In this document: piece after piece, positions 45,830-54,429 of the stretch
Layout of the letters: each line of letters begins with the position of its first letter
Position numbering within the stretch: the first letter of the stretch is position 1
From: JASGIT01 sp047601665
GTDB taxonomy: Bacteria; Pseudomonadota; Gammaproteobacteria; Burkholderiales; Burkholderiaceae_C
DNA: 64,000 bases
Assembly (NCBI GenBank): GCA_047601665.1
Contig: JASGIT010000001.1
Span: 1,178,001 to 1,242,000, forward strand
Direction: 5' to 3'
Program-made: the position numbers and the translations under genes
The notes under the pieces: model-generated
What the model saw: only the letters and a program-made list of their open reading frames with translations
Databases searched by the model: none
Told to the model about the DNA's origin: nothing

Positions 45830-46654
45830 TCACGTCCTCACTGAGTTCAAGGTGTCGCGGGTGGCCTGCGCGGCGGCGCGCGCGGCCTGGGCAAAGTCGT
45901 CGCCGTGGCTGGCGTACAGCACGGCGCGCGACGAGTTGACGATGATGGGGCCGCCCTCGCGCAGCCCGGCGCGCACCGTGGCCGCCGCATCGCCGCCCTG
46001 CGCGCCCACGCCGGGAATCAGCAGCGGCAGCGTGGGCGCCAGGGCGCGCACGCGCTCGATCTCCGCCGGGTAGGTGGCGCCCACCACCAGGCCCAGCTGG
46101 CCGTTCTTGTTCCACGGCCCCTGGGCCAGCCCGGCGATGTGCTCGTAGACCCTGGGCTGGCCGTCCACGTCCGCCAGCCGCCGGGCCTGCAGGTCGTCGC
46201 CGCCAGGGTTGGAGGTGCGGCACAGCAGGAACGCGCCCTTGCCGTGGTAGGCCAGGTAAGGCTCCACCGAATCGAAGCCCATGAAGGGCGAGAGCGTGAC
46301 CGCGTCGGCCCCGTAGCGCTCGAACGCCTCGCGCGCGTACTGCCCGGCGGTGGAGCCGATGTCGCCGCGCTTGGCGTCCAGGATGACGGGCACGTGCGGC
46401 GCATTGCAGCGCATGTGCTGCATCAGGCGCTCCAGCTGGTCTTCGGCCCCGTGGGCCGCGAAGTAGGCGATCTGCGGCTTGAAGGCGCAGACCTGGTCGG
46501 CCGTGGCATCGACGATGGCGGCGCAGAAGTCGTAGATCTTGCGCGGGTCATCGCGCAGCGCGCCGGGAAAGCGGCCGGGCTCCGGGTCCAGCCCCACGCA
46601 GAGCATGGACTGGTTGCGCTCGGTGGCGTTGCGCAGCAAGTCGAGGAAGGTCAT
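45830..46654 (-). CDS. pyrF: Orotidine 5'-phosphate decarboxylase
   Basis: A 274-residue enzyme that makes UMP in the last step of pyrimidine synthesis. It belongs to the longer type 2 class. The active-site motif [14 protein letters not shown] (about residues 88-101) holds the Asp-x-Lys-x-x-Asp charge network. [13 protein letters not shown] and the phosphate-binding region [10 protein letters not shown] follow. It is divergent from the EamA gene across 62 bp. Confidence 0.97.
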   Translation of the reverse strand: MTFLDLLRNATERNQSMLCVGLDPEPGRFPGALRDDPRKIYDFCAAIVDATADQVCAFKPQIAYFAAHGAEDQLERLMQHMRCNAPHVPVILDAKRGDIGSTAGQYAREAFERYGADAVTLSPFMGFDSVEPYLAYHGKGAFLLCRTSNPGGDDLQARRLADVDGQPRVYEHIAGLAQGPWNKNGQLGLVVGATYPAEIERVRALAPTLPLLIPGVGAQGGDAAATVRAGLREGGPIIVNSSRAVLYASHGDDFAQAARAAAQATRDTLNSVRT

Positions 46655-46716
46655 AAGCCGGGGATTTTAGGTGGCCGGCCAGCGCGCGGCATGGCGGCCC
46701 GGCACAATCGCGCGCC

Positions 46717-47601
46717 ATGCCCGTCCTCACCCGCCGCCAGCTCATCGTCCTCGTGCTCCTGACCCTGGTGTGGGGCTTCAACTGGCCGGTGATGAAACTG
46801 GGCGTGGCCAGTGTCCCGCCGCTCACCTTCCGCATGGCTTCGCTGTGGCTCGGGCTGCCGATCCTGGGGCTGGCGATGCTGGCGCAGAAGGTACCGTTCG
46901 CCATCCCGCGCACCCACTGGGGCCGGGTGGCGCTGCTGGCGCTGATGAACATGGTGGCCTGGCACGTGCTCATGATCCTGGCCATTCCGCAGTTGTCCAG
47001 CGGCCGCGCGGCCATCCTGGGCTACACCATGCCAATCTTCTCGGCGGTGCTGGGCAGCGTGGTCTTCGGCGACCGGCTCGCGGCGCGCGCCTGGTGCGGC
47101 GTGGCCGCCGCCGCGCTGGGCGTGGTGCTGCTGCTGTGGCACGAGGTGGGGGCGCTGGGCAGCAGCGCCGTGGGCGTGGGGCTGATGCTGCTGTCGGCCG
47201 CGTGCTGGGCGCTGGGCACCCAACTGCTGCGCCGCGTGCACGTGCCGGTGCACATCCTCACGCTCTCGTTCTGGATGATGGCGCTCACCTGCGTGGTGGT
47301 GGCGCTGCTGGCGCTGGGGTTCGAGAGCCACCGCTGGCGCGCGCCCGGCGCGCAGGCCTGGGCGGCCATTCTCTACAACGGCCTGCTGGCGGTCGGCTTC
47401 GCGCAGACGGCCTGGTTCTTCCTGGCGCGCACGCTCACGCCCGTGGCGTCCACGCTCAGCGTGATGATGATCCCGGTGATCGGCGTGTTCAGCGGCGCGC
47501 TCTGGCTGGGCGAGGTACTGCACTGGCAGGACTGGACGGCCGTGGCGCTGATGGTGGTGGCCATCGCTTCGGTGCTGTGGCCCGCCAGCAAGCAGCCCTG
47601 A
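46717..47601 (+). CDS. EamA/DMT family transporter
   Basis: A 294-residue inner-membrane protein with ten predicted helices in two EamA repeats. It has LLTLVWGFNWPVMKLG near the N-terminus, SSGRAAILGYTMPIFSAVLG in the first repeat and TPVASTLSVMMIPVIGVFSG in the second. Members export amino acids or other metabolites; substrate unknown. It is upstream of the iron-sigma locus but separated by a candidate Fur site, so probably independent. Confidence 0.93.
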   Translation: MPVLTRRQLIVLVLLTLVWGFNWPVMKLGVASVPPLTFRMASLWLGLPILGLAMLAQKVPFAIPRTHWGRVALLALMNMVAWHVLMILAIPQLSSGRAAILGYTMPIFSAVLGSVVFGDRLAARAWCGVAAAALGVVLLLWHEVGALGSSAVGVGLMLLSAACWALGTQLLRRVHVPVHILTLSFWMMALTCVVVALLALGFESHRWRAPGAQAWAAILYNGLLAVGFAQTAWFFLARTLTPVASTLSVMMIPVIGVFSGALWLGEVLHWQDWTAVALMVVAIASVLWPASKQP

Positions 47602-47653
47602 ACAGGCTTGCCGTCCGGCCCTCCGCGCTCGGGCTTCCGGGGCGGCTCTATAG

Positions 47654-47675
47654 AATGCAAACAATTCGCATTTGC
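47654..47675. promoter_or_regulatory. Candidate Fur box before the FecI-like sigma gene
   Basis: AATGCAAACAATTCGCATTT with partial dyad symmetry (AATGC ... GCATT), 46 bp before the sigma-factor start. Position and AT-rich pattern fit iron repression of the sigma/anti-sigma genes. Confidence 0.6.
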
Positions 47676-47720
47676 CGGGTGCCGATTCCCTCCATGGTCG
47701 CCGGGCGCTGGAAGGGGATC

Positions 47721-48230
47721 GTGTCCGCCACCGAGTTCGCGCCTCAGCAACGCATCGAAGACCTGTACGCCGACCACCACGGCTGGCTCCAGGCCTGGCT
47801 GCGCCGCAAGCTCGGCTGCTCCCACCATGCCGCCGACATGGCGCAGGACACCTTCGTCAGCGTCATCACCGCCGGCAGCGCGGCGGACATCCGCGAGCCG
47901 CGCCCTTTCCTCGCCACCATCGCCCGCCGGCTGATGGCGCGCCACCACCGCCGCCAGCTCCTCGAAGCCAGCTACCTCGAAATGCTGGCCGCGCTGCCCG
48001 AGGAACTGGCCCCGTCCCCGGAAGCGCGACTGCTGGCGCTCGAAGCCCTGCAGCAGGTCGATCGCGCCCTGGACGGCCTGCCGCCCAAGGTGCGCGAAGC
48101 CTTCCTGCTCGCTCATCTGGAAGAACTCAGCTACGCCCAGATCGCCGAGCGGCTGGGCGTGTCCGCCAGCTCCGTCAAGCAATACCTGACACGCGCCAAC
48201 CGGCAGTGCCTGTTCTCGATCGCGCCGTAG
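47721..48230 (+). CDS. FecI-like ECF sigma factor
   Basis: A 169-residue iron-starvation sigma factor. Region 2 (IEDLYADHHGWLQAWLRRKL, AADMAQDTFVSV) and region 4 (LPPKVREAFLLAHLEELSYA, then QIAERLGVSASSVKQYLTRA) are complete. I chose GTG at 47721, preceded by GAAGGGG, since it gives the normal family length; ATG at 47694 would add nine residues. A candidate Fur box lies upstream. The stop overlaps the start of the FecR-like gene (TAGTG). Confidence 0.92.
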   Translation: MSATEFAPQQRIEDLYADHHGWLQAWLRRKLGCSHHAADMAQDTFVSVITAGSAADIREPRPFLATIARRLMARHHRRQLLEASYLEMLAALPEELAPSPEARLLALEALQQVDRALDGLPPKVREAFLLAHLEELSYAQIAERLGVSASSVKQYLTRANRQCLFSIAP

Positions 48231-49255
48231 TGTCCGTTCCCATTCCCCACAGTTCCAACGACGGCCCCCCGCCCCTGATGGCCGGCGGCCTGCCGATCAG
48301 CGAAGCCGTGGCGGACCAAGCCGCCGAATGGCTGACCCTGCTGATGTCCGGCGAAGCCACCGCCGCCGACCGCCAGCGCTGGCAGCAATGGCGCGCCGCC
48401 CATACCGACCACGAACGCGCGTGGCGGCACATAGAGGCCGTCACCCAGCGGCTGAAGCTGCTGGAGCCCCGCGCCGGCTACCAGACGCTTTCCCCCTACG
48501 CCGGGCCCAAGGGTTCCGGCCGGCGCAAGGCCCTCAACCTGCTGCTGTGGGGCGGCGCGGCGGGCGCCGCCGCCCTGCTCGCGTCGCGCACGCAGACCTG
48601 GCAGCGGCAGGTGGCCGACTACCGCTCCGGCATCGGCGAGCAGCGCGTCGTCACACTGCAGGACGGCTCCCGCATCACCCTCAACACCGCCAGCGCCATC
48701 GACGTGCGCTTCGACGGCCAGCGCCGGCTGCTGCGGCTGGTCGCGGGCGAAGTGCTCGTCGCCACCGGCCGCGCGCTCGGCCATGCCGGTGACCCGCGCC
48801 CCTTCGTCGTCGAAACCGCCGAAGGCCGCATCCGCGCCCTGGGCACGCGCTTCGGCGTGCGCCAGCAGGACGGCCGCACCAGCGTCGCCGTGCTGGAAAG
48901 CGCCGTCGAAATCACCCCCGCAGACGGCGGCACGCCGCGCATCCTGCAGGCAGGCGAGCGCGCCTCGTTCACCCGCGCGGAGGTCGAGGCCCCGCAAGCC
49001 GTGGCCGAGCGCGACGGCGCCTGGGCGCGCGGCCAGATCGTGGCCGAAGACACGCGCCTGGACGACTTCCTGGCCGAACTGGGCCGCTACCGCGCCGGCC
49101 TGGTGCGCTGCGCGCCCGAGGTGGCCGGCCTGCGCCTGTCCGGCGTATTCCCGCTGAACGACACCGACCGCATCCTGGCCACGCTGCCCAGCGTGCTGCC
49201 CGTGCAGGTGCGGCTGCGCACCCGCTGGTGGGTGACGGTCGAGGCCGCAGGGTAG
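48230..49255 (+). CDS. FecR-like anti-sigma factor
   Basis: A 341-residue inner-membrane regulator. N-terminal DUF4880-type segment in the cytoplasm (DQAAEWLTLLMSGEATAAD), one membrane helix (about residues 100-118), and a periplasmic FecR domain (GIGEQRVVTLQDGSRITLNT, LVAGEVLVATGRA, TRFGVRQQDGRTSVAVLE), ending in an STN-like tail. It receives the signal from the TonB receptor and controls the sigma factor encoded just upstream. GTG overlaps the sigma stop; ATG at 48278 is an alternative. A toxin-antitoxin pair separates it from the receptor gene. Confidence 0.92.
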   Translation: MSVPIPHSSNDGPPPLMAGGLPISEAVADQAAEWLTLLMSGEATAADRQRWQQWRAAHTDHERAWRHIEAVTQRLKLLEPRAGYQTLSPYAGPKGSGRRKALNLLLWGGAAGAAALLASRTQTWQRQVADYRSGIGEQRVVTLQDGSRITLNTASAIDVRFDGQRRLLRLVAGEVLVATGRALGHAGDPRPFVVETAEGRIRALGTRFGVRQQDGRTSVAVLESAVEITPADGGTPRILQAGERASFTRAEVEAPQAVAERDGAWARGQIVAEDTRLDDFLAELGRYRAGLVRCAPEVAGLRLSGVFPLNDTDRILATLPSVLPVQVRLRTRWWVTVEAAG

Positions 49256-49666
49256 CTAAGACAGCACCATCACGTTCAGTCCCTGCACCCGCTGGAACGC
49301 GGCATCGCCCGTGAGCAGCAGATGCTGCGGCCCCAACTGCAGGCAGCTTGCGGCCTGCAAGGCGTCCGGGGTGCGCAGGCCGTGCCGCACGCGGATGGCG
49401 GCAGCCAGTTCCACCACCTCGCGGTCCAGCTCCACCCACACCAGGTCGGGCCGCGCGAAAAAAGTGTCGAACAGCGCCAGCGCGGCGGCATCGTTGGCCT
49501 TCATCGGCCCCACGCGGCATTCCAGCCACGACAGGCGGCTGACGGCCGTTCCGGCATCTGGGTGCGCCTGCGCCACCTTCGCCAGTTCGGCGCGCACGCG
49601 GCCCGCAAACGGCTCCCGCCCCTGCAGCAGGTAGATCAGTGCGCTGGCGTCGAAGAACACGATCAC
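49256..49666 (-). CDS. vapC: PIN-domain toxin, VapC-like
   Basis: A 136-residue PIN-domain RNase. Acidic residues: FFDASALIYLLQG (first Asp), the Glu in RLSWLECRVGP, LRTPDALQAA and LTGDAAFQRV. These match the four acidic positions of VapC toxins, which cleave tRNA or rRNA. The GTG start overlaps the antitoxin stop (GTGA). It is inserted, in opposite orientation, between the fecR-like gene and the receptor gene. Confidence 0.9.
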   Translation of the reverse strand: MIVFFDASALIYLLQGREPFAGRVRAELAKVAQAHPDAGTAVSRLSWLECRVGPMKANDAAALALFDTFFARPDLVWVELDREVVELAAAIRVRHGLRTPDALQAASCLQLGPQHLLLTGDAAFQRVQGLNVMVLS

Positions 49667-49932
49667 CAGGCGCGCTCCCCGGCCAGGGCCGCGTCGATGT
49701 CCGCCTTGTCCCGCGTGCCTGCGGCGGGCTGGGCCAGCAGCCATTGCAAGGCCGTCATGCCGGGGCGGGCCACCGGCCGGCCGCTGGCTAGCCGCTGGTA
49801 TTCCGCCTCGGACAGCACCACCGCCGCCAGCTTGTTGCGCTTGACGATATGCACCGGGCCGCGCCGCAGCCCGTCCTCGATGGCGGCCATGCCCCGGCGC
49901 TTGAGGTCGGCGGCGGTGAGGATGTTGTTCAT
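49663..49932 (-). CDS. Phd/YefM-type antitoxin
   Basis: An 89-residue antitoxin for the PIN toxin. The N-terminus (ILTAADLKRRGMAAIEDGL, then VHIVKRNKLAAVVLSEAEYQ) is the Phd/YefM DNA-binding fold, and the C-terminus is the flexible toxin-neutralizing tail. The gene precedes and overlaps vapC, the usual order. It presumably represses its own promoter in the 49933-50070 gap, which it shares, divergently, with the TonB receptor gene. Confidence 0.88.
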   Translation of the reverse strand: MNNILTAADLKRRGMAAIEDGLRRGPVHIVKRNKLAAVVLSEAEYQRLASGRPVARPGMTALQWLLAQPAAGTRDKADIDAALAGERAW

Positions 49933-50070
49933 GGCGAATCCTGTTTCAGTACCAAATATTGTCGAATGGTATGGTTTTCAGTTCTTTTTGCAAAACTGTC
50001 TGCCCGATCCGCCGGCTCGCGGCACCTACCCAGTGAGGACTTCCGTTTTCGTCCAAATCTGGAGAACACC

Positions 50071-52548
50071 ATGCCGATCAACGAGCCCAGAGCACCACAC
50101 TGCACTTCCATCAACAAGCCGTTCCCGCGCCAGCCCGTCGCGCAGGCGGCTGCCGTCGTCGCCTGCGGGCTTGCGCTGTATGCCGCGCTGCCGCAGCCGG
50201 CTTTGGCGCAGGCGCAGCAGACGCAGGCCACACAGCAGACCTACCGCATCGCCGCCGGCGCGCTGGCGCCCGCGCTGCGCAGCCTGGCGAGCAGCGCCAA
50301 CCTGCTGCTGACGTTCACCGAGCAGCAAACCGCCGGCAAGACCACCGCCGGCATCAACGGGCCATACACGCCGCAGGCCGCGCTGGCGGCGCTGCTGGCC
50401 GGCACCGGCCTGCAGGCGGTGGCGCTGGACAACGGGGGGTATGTGCTGCGGGCGGTGCCGGTGGTTTCTGCACCGGCATCGAGTCAGACCGGGGAGATGG
50501 CATTGCCGACGGTGACGGTGCGCAGTTCAGCAATCGAAGAAACGGCGACAGGGCCGGTGGATGGCTATGTCGCCAAGCGCAGCGCGACGGGCACGAAGAC
50601 CGATACGCCGATCATCGAGATTCCGCAGTCTATTTCCGTAGTCGGGGCCGAGGAAATCACCACGCTCAAGTCGCAAAGTATTCAGGATGCGCTTGGCTAC
50701 GTAGCCGGTGTTGCACGTACGGAGGGGTTGGACCGCACGACGGCGAGCAGCCTTTTCCTGCGCGGCTTCCAGAACTCCGCCCTCTACAGAGATGGGAGTA
50801 TGTATACCGTCAATATCTATGATGGTCAGGTAGAACTCTACGGACTGGAGCGTCTGGAACTTCTCAAGGGTGCGTCATCGGTTCTCTATGGGGCGAACGC
50901 GCCGGGAGGGATCATCAACATGGTGACCAAGCGCCCGACTGTGGAGCCGATTCATGAATTGAACGTCGAAGTTGGAAGTTTTGGGCGCAAACAGATTTCC
51001 GGTGACTTTGGTGGAAAGCTGGATAAAGATGGGGAATGGTCGTATAGGCTCACGGCGCTCACTCGGGACAGCAATACCTTCGTCGACTATGTGCCGGATG
51101 ATCGCACCTACATCGCGCCCTCAATCAAATGGCAACCCAATGCCGGAACATCGCTAACGCTGCTGGCAGAATATCAGAAGGACCACACGGCTTACGTGTA
51201 TGGCTTGCCGGCTGAAGGCACAGTGCTTCCAAATATCAACGGCCAAATTCCACGCAACCGCTTCGTCGGCGAACCAGGTCATGACAAGTTCGATACTGAA
51301 CGTTATTCGATTGGCTATATTTTCGAGTATGCCTTTAATGACAGCCTGAAACTACGCCATAGCCTACGCTATTTCCATTCCAACAATAACTATCCCAACA
51401 TCTGGATTTGGGGGTTGGCTGCGGATCAACGTACCACAAGCTACCGAGGTGGGCAGGATCGCCTAGACACTTCAAGGGCAGTGGCGTCCGATACGTCCTT
51501 GCAATACCAAGTTAAGACTGGCGCCATAGAACACACGGCGATAGTGGGATTTGACTATTCGCTACCGAAGCACGAAACCTTGCGCTACAACTTCTCGGTG
51601 CCGAATATAGACATTTATAACCCTGTATACACCGGCACCCAGGCCACGCGCACACCTGCCACCGCGTCTGATTGGTGGCGCTTCAAGCGCCTTGGCCTCT
51701 ATGTGCAGGACCAAATGAAGATTGCGGATAAATTGGTTCTGTCGCTGGGCGGTCGCTATGATTCCGTGACCTACGACGAAACCTACCCGATAACCGGCGC
51801 AAGCGTGGCTAGTGGGGAGAAAAGCCATGCCTTCACCGGGCGCGCCGGTCTGGTTTATCTGTTCGATAATGGCATCGCGCCTTTCGTGAGCTACAGCGAG
51901 TCGTTCGAGCCTACGGCGGGCCGTGACAGGAATGGCAATCGCTTCGAGCCAACGACTGGCCAGCAGTATGAAGCGGGCGTACGTTACCAGCCCAAGGGCT
52001 CAGACACCACGCTGTCGGCAGCGGTCTATCAACTCACACGGAAGAACCTGACCACTACGGACCCGATTGACATCAACTACCAAATCCAGTCGGGCAAAGT
52101 CCGTTCGCGCGGCGTTGAACTCGAAGCGCGCACTCGAATTGGGCGTAACGCCAACGTGATCGCTGCTTATGCCTATACGGACGCACGCACTATTGAAGCT
52201 GGACCGCTCAATCCAGGGGACGTAGGCCAGCGCACGCGCGGCGTGCCGTACAACCAATTCTCGCTTTGGAGTGACTACAGTTTCGGTGAATTCGGGCTGC
52301 CAGGCCTCAAGGCTGGAGCGGGTGTGCGCTACGTCGGCAGTACGCGCGGCATTGCTACGGGTACAGCCGTCAATGTGCCATCGTACTTGCTCTTTGATGC
52401 CATGCTGAGTTATACCAACGGCCCGTGGAAATTTGCGCTGAACGCAACCAATTTGACCAATAAAACCTATGTCGCCAGTTGCGCGCTCTATGCGTGCTTC
52501 TACGGTGAACCCAGAAAGATTATCGGCACGGCCACCTACCGCTGGTAG
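50071..52548 (+). CDS. TonB-dependent siderophore receptor with STN signalling domain
   Basis: An 825-residue outer-membrane receptor. Signal peptide (cleavage near ALAQAQQTQ, about residue 50), STN domain (TYRIAAGALAPALRSLASSA, about 58-128) for signalling to FecR, a TonB box region and plug (DTPIIEIPQSISVVGAEEI, GVARTEGLDR, NAPGGIINMVTKRP), and a 22-strand barrel ending in ATYRW. It completes the FecI-FecR signalling trio. Base composition changes within the gene: the part before about 50500 is GC-rich like the genome, and the barrel is clearly more AT-rich. The ATG has GGAG 7 bp upstream. Confidence 0.95.
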   Translation: MPINEPRAPHCTSINKPFPRQPVAQAAAVVACGLALYAALPQPALAQAQQTQATQQTYRIAAGALAPALRSLASSANLLLTFTEQQTAGKTTAGINGPYTPQAALAALLAGTGLQAVALDNGGYVLRAVPVVSAPASSQTGEMALPTVTVRSSAIEETATGPVDGYVAKRSATGTKTDTPIIEIPQSISVVGAEEITTLKSQSIQDALGYVAGVARTEGLDRTTASSLFLRGFQNSALYRDGSMYTVNIYDGQVELYGLERLELLKGASSVLYGANAPGGIINMVTKRPTVEPIHELNVEVGSFGRKQISGDFGGKLDKDGEWSYRLTALTRDSNTFVDYVPDDRTYIAPSIKWQPNAGTSLTLLAEYQKDHTAYVYGLPAEGTVLPNINGQIPRNRFVGEPGHDKFDTERYSIGYIFEYAFNDSLKLRHSLRYFHSNNNYPNIWIWGLAADQRTTSYRGGQDRLDTSRAVASDTSLQYQVKTGAIEHTAIVGFDYSLPKHETLRYNFSVPNIDIYNPVYTGTQATRTPATASDWWRFKRLGLYVQDQMKIADKLVLSLGGRYDSVTYDETYPITGASVASGEKSHAFTGRAGLVYLFDNGIAPFVSYSESFEPTAGRDRNGNRFEPTTGQQYEAGVRYQPKGSDTTLSAAVYQLTRKNLTTTDPIDINYQIQSGKVRSRGVELEARTRIGRNANVIAAYAYTDARTIEAGPLNPGDVGQRTRGVPYNQFSLWSDYSFGEFGLPGLKAGAGVRYVGSTRGIATGTAVNVPSYLLFDAMLSYTNGPWKFALNATNLTNKTYVASCALYACFYGEPRKIIGTATYRW

Positions 52549-52556
52549 TCGCAATC

Positions 52557-53759
52557 ATGCGCCCGTGGATGGCGATGGCTCACCGTTGCGCAGGCCTATT
52601 TATCGCGTTGTTCCTGTTCGTCGCCGGTGCCACCGGCGCGGTGATTTCGTGGGATCACGAGCTGGACGAATGGCTCAACCCGCACCTGTTCCACACGCGT
52701 GGCGGCGCAGCTTCCGTCCCGCTCGCGCCGCTGGAACTGGCGCGGCGGGCCGAGGCCGCTGACCCGCGTTTGCGGGTCAGCTACCTGCCCCTGTCCATCG
52801 AACCCGGCGAAACCCTGCTGGTTTCGGTGGACGCCCGCCTGAATGCCGTCACCGGCAGGCCCTACGCGCTGGGCTTCAACCAGATGGCCCTTGACCCGGC
52901 CACCGGCGCGGTGCAGGGCACGCGCGAGTGGGGTGCGCTGTCGCTCTCGCGCGAGAACCTGCTGCCCTTCCTCTACAAGCTGCACTACAGCCTGCACATT
53001 CCCAATGTGGGCAATGTCAGGCTGGGTATGTGGGTCATGGGCCTGGTCTCGGTGGTCTGGATACTGGACTGCTTCGTGGCGCTGTGGATTTCGTTCCCCA
53101 GCCCGCGCAGCTGGCGCAAATCCTTCGCCTTTCGCCTCGGCCAGGGCTGGCCCAGGCTCGCCTTCGACCTGCACCGTTCGGGCGGTGTGTGGGTATGGGC
53201 GCTGCTGCTCATGCTGGCCGTGACCTCGGTGTCGATGAACCTGGGGCGCGAGGTGATGAAGCCGGTGGTGTTGCTGTTCTCGCCGGTGACGCCGACGCCG
53301 TTCGAGGCGCGGCAGCCCGCGCCGGTGGATGCGCCCATCGAGCCAGCCATCAGCCGCGAGCAGGCTGTGGCGCTGGCCGAAGCCGAGGCCCATGCGTGCG
53401 GCTGGACTGTACCAGCGGGTGCCCTGTTCTACGCTGACCGATATGGCCTGTATGGCATCGCCTTCTTCGCGCGGGGGCAAGACCACGGCGACGGCGGCCT
53501 GGGCAATCCCTGGCTGTATGTCGATGGCCGCACGGGCGAACTGGCGGGCCAGGCCGTGCCCGGCCAAGGCACGGCGGGCGACGTGTTCATGCAGGCGCAG
53601 TTTCCGCTGCATTCGGGCCGCATCCTGGGCCTGCCGGGGCGCATCCTCGTTTCATGCATGGGCCTGCTGGTGGCGATGCTCAGCGTGACCGGCGTGGTCA
53701 TCTGGGCGCGCAGGCGGCGTGCGCAGGCGCTGGCTGGCGCCAGGCGGTCTATGCCATAA
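52557..53759 (+). CDS. PepSY domain membrane protein (siderophore reductase-like)
   Basis: A 400-residue inner-membrane protein with four helices and PepSY domains in the periplasmic loop. Seen: GLFIALFLFVAGATGAVISW at the N-terminus, conserved histidines in LHYSLHIP and DLHRSGGVWVW, and a last helix with RILVSCMGLLVAMLSVTGVV. Proteins of this type (FsrB, PiuB) reduce ferric siderophores or help their uptake. It follows the receptor at 8 bp and was probably acquired with it as an uptake unit. Confidence 0.9.
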   Translation: MRPWMAMAHRCAGLFIALFLFVAGATGAVISWDHELDEWLNPHLFHTRGGAASVPLAPLELARRAEAADPRLRVSYLPLSIEPGETLLVSVDARLNAVTGRPYALGFNQMALDPATGAVQGTREWGALSLSRENLLPFLYKLHYSLHIPNVGNVRLGMWVMGLVSVVWILDCFVALWISFPSPRSWRKSFAFRLGQGWPRLAFDLHRSGGVWVWALLLMLAVTSVSMNLGREVMKPVVLLFSPVTPTPFEARQPAPVDAPIEPAISREQAVALAEAEAHACGWTVPAGALFYADRYGLYGIAFFARGQDHGDGGLGNPWLYVDGRTGELAGQAVPGQGTAGDVFMQAQFPLHSGRILGLPGRILVSCMGLLVAMLSVTGVVIWARRRRAQALAGARRSMP

Positions 53760-53815
53760 GAAAATCGCCTCCAGCGCCTATCCATCAAGCGCTGGCAGCT
53801 ATTTTTACTATAGCA
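53760..53815 (+). repeat. Dispersed hairpin repeat, copy 11
   Basis: AAAATCGCCTCCAGCGCC, core through CCATCAAGCGCTGGCAGCT, then ATTTTTACTATAG. It begins immediately after the PepSY stop codon. This copy is close to the consensus. Confidence 0.92.
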
Positions 53816-53844
53816 AAAAGAAAAGGCCGCCGAAGCAGCCTTTT
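53812..53844 (-). terminator. Terminator of the FlgO-like operon
   Basis: On the minus strand, stem AAAAGGCTGC - TTCG - GCGGCCTTTT with a stable UUCG tetraloop and a TTTTCTTTTT tail. The hairpin also reads as a weaker terminator on the plus strand. Confidence 0.9.
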
Positions 53845-53856
53845 GGGTGCAGCCGC

Positions 53857-54429
53857 TTATCCGCGCGGCGGGGCCAGCAGGCGCTGCACGTCGCGGTCGT
53901 TGGGCAGCGCGTAATCGTAGCCGCGCACGATGCGGCTGTCTTCGGTGCGCACGAGCTTGAGGCTCACATAGGTGTAGTTGGCGGCGGGCGAGTAGGTGCC
54001 CACGAGCACCAGCGCCGCGTTGTAGCTGCGCGCGACGTCCTTCACCTCGCGCGACAGCAGCAGCTCGCCCGCGCCTTCCTTCACGAAGATCTCGCCGCGC
54101 AGCTTGATTTCCTTCACGTTGAAGCCCGCCGCCGCCATCTGCGTGCCGTACTGCTCCGACAGCGTGCGGCCCAGCGGGGCCGAGTTGCGCAGGTCGTTCA
54201 CGTTGACCACGGTGGCCACGAGCACGGGGCCGCCGCCCAGCGCGCTCAGGTCGAAGCCGGTGGTGAGCTTGGCGATGGCGTCGCGGCTGTTGGCCAGCAG
54301 CGGGGCGCTGGCGGCGTCCTGGTAGGTGGGCTCGGCGCGCCCCACGGCGGGCGGGGCGGAATTGCAGCCGGCGAGCAGCGCCGTGGCGGCAACCGCCGCG
54401 GCCATGGCGGTCAGGGCGATGGCTTTCAT
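53857..54429 (-). CDS. FlgO-family outer membrane lipoprotein
   Basis: A 190-residue lipoprotein (lipobox TALLAGCNS, Cys about residue 22) with a FlgO domain (VATVVNVNDLRNSAPLG, then TLSEQYGTQMAAAGFNV and YSPAANYTYVSLKLVR). In Vibrio, FlgO works with FlgP at the flagellar outer-membrane ring. No flagellar genes are in the window, so a general envelope role is equally likely. The start overlaps the stop of another lipoprotein gene (ATGA). Confidence 0.85.
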   Translation of the reverse strand: MKAIALTAMAAAVAATALLAGCNSAPPAVGRAEPTYQDAASAPLLANSRDAIAKLTTGFDLSALGGGPVLVATVVNVNDLRNSAPLGRTLSEQYGTQMAAAGFNVKEIKLRGEIFVKEGAGELLLSREVKDVARSYNAALVLVGTYSPAANYTYVSLKLVRTEDSRIVRGYDYALPNDRDVQRLLAPPRG

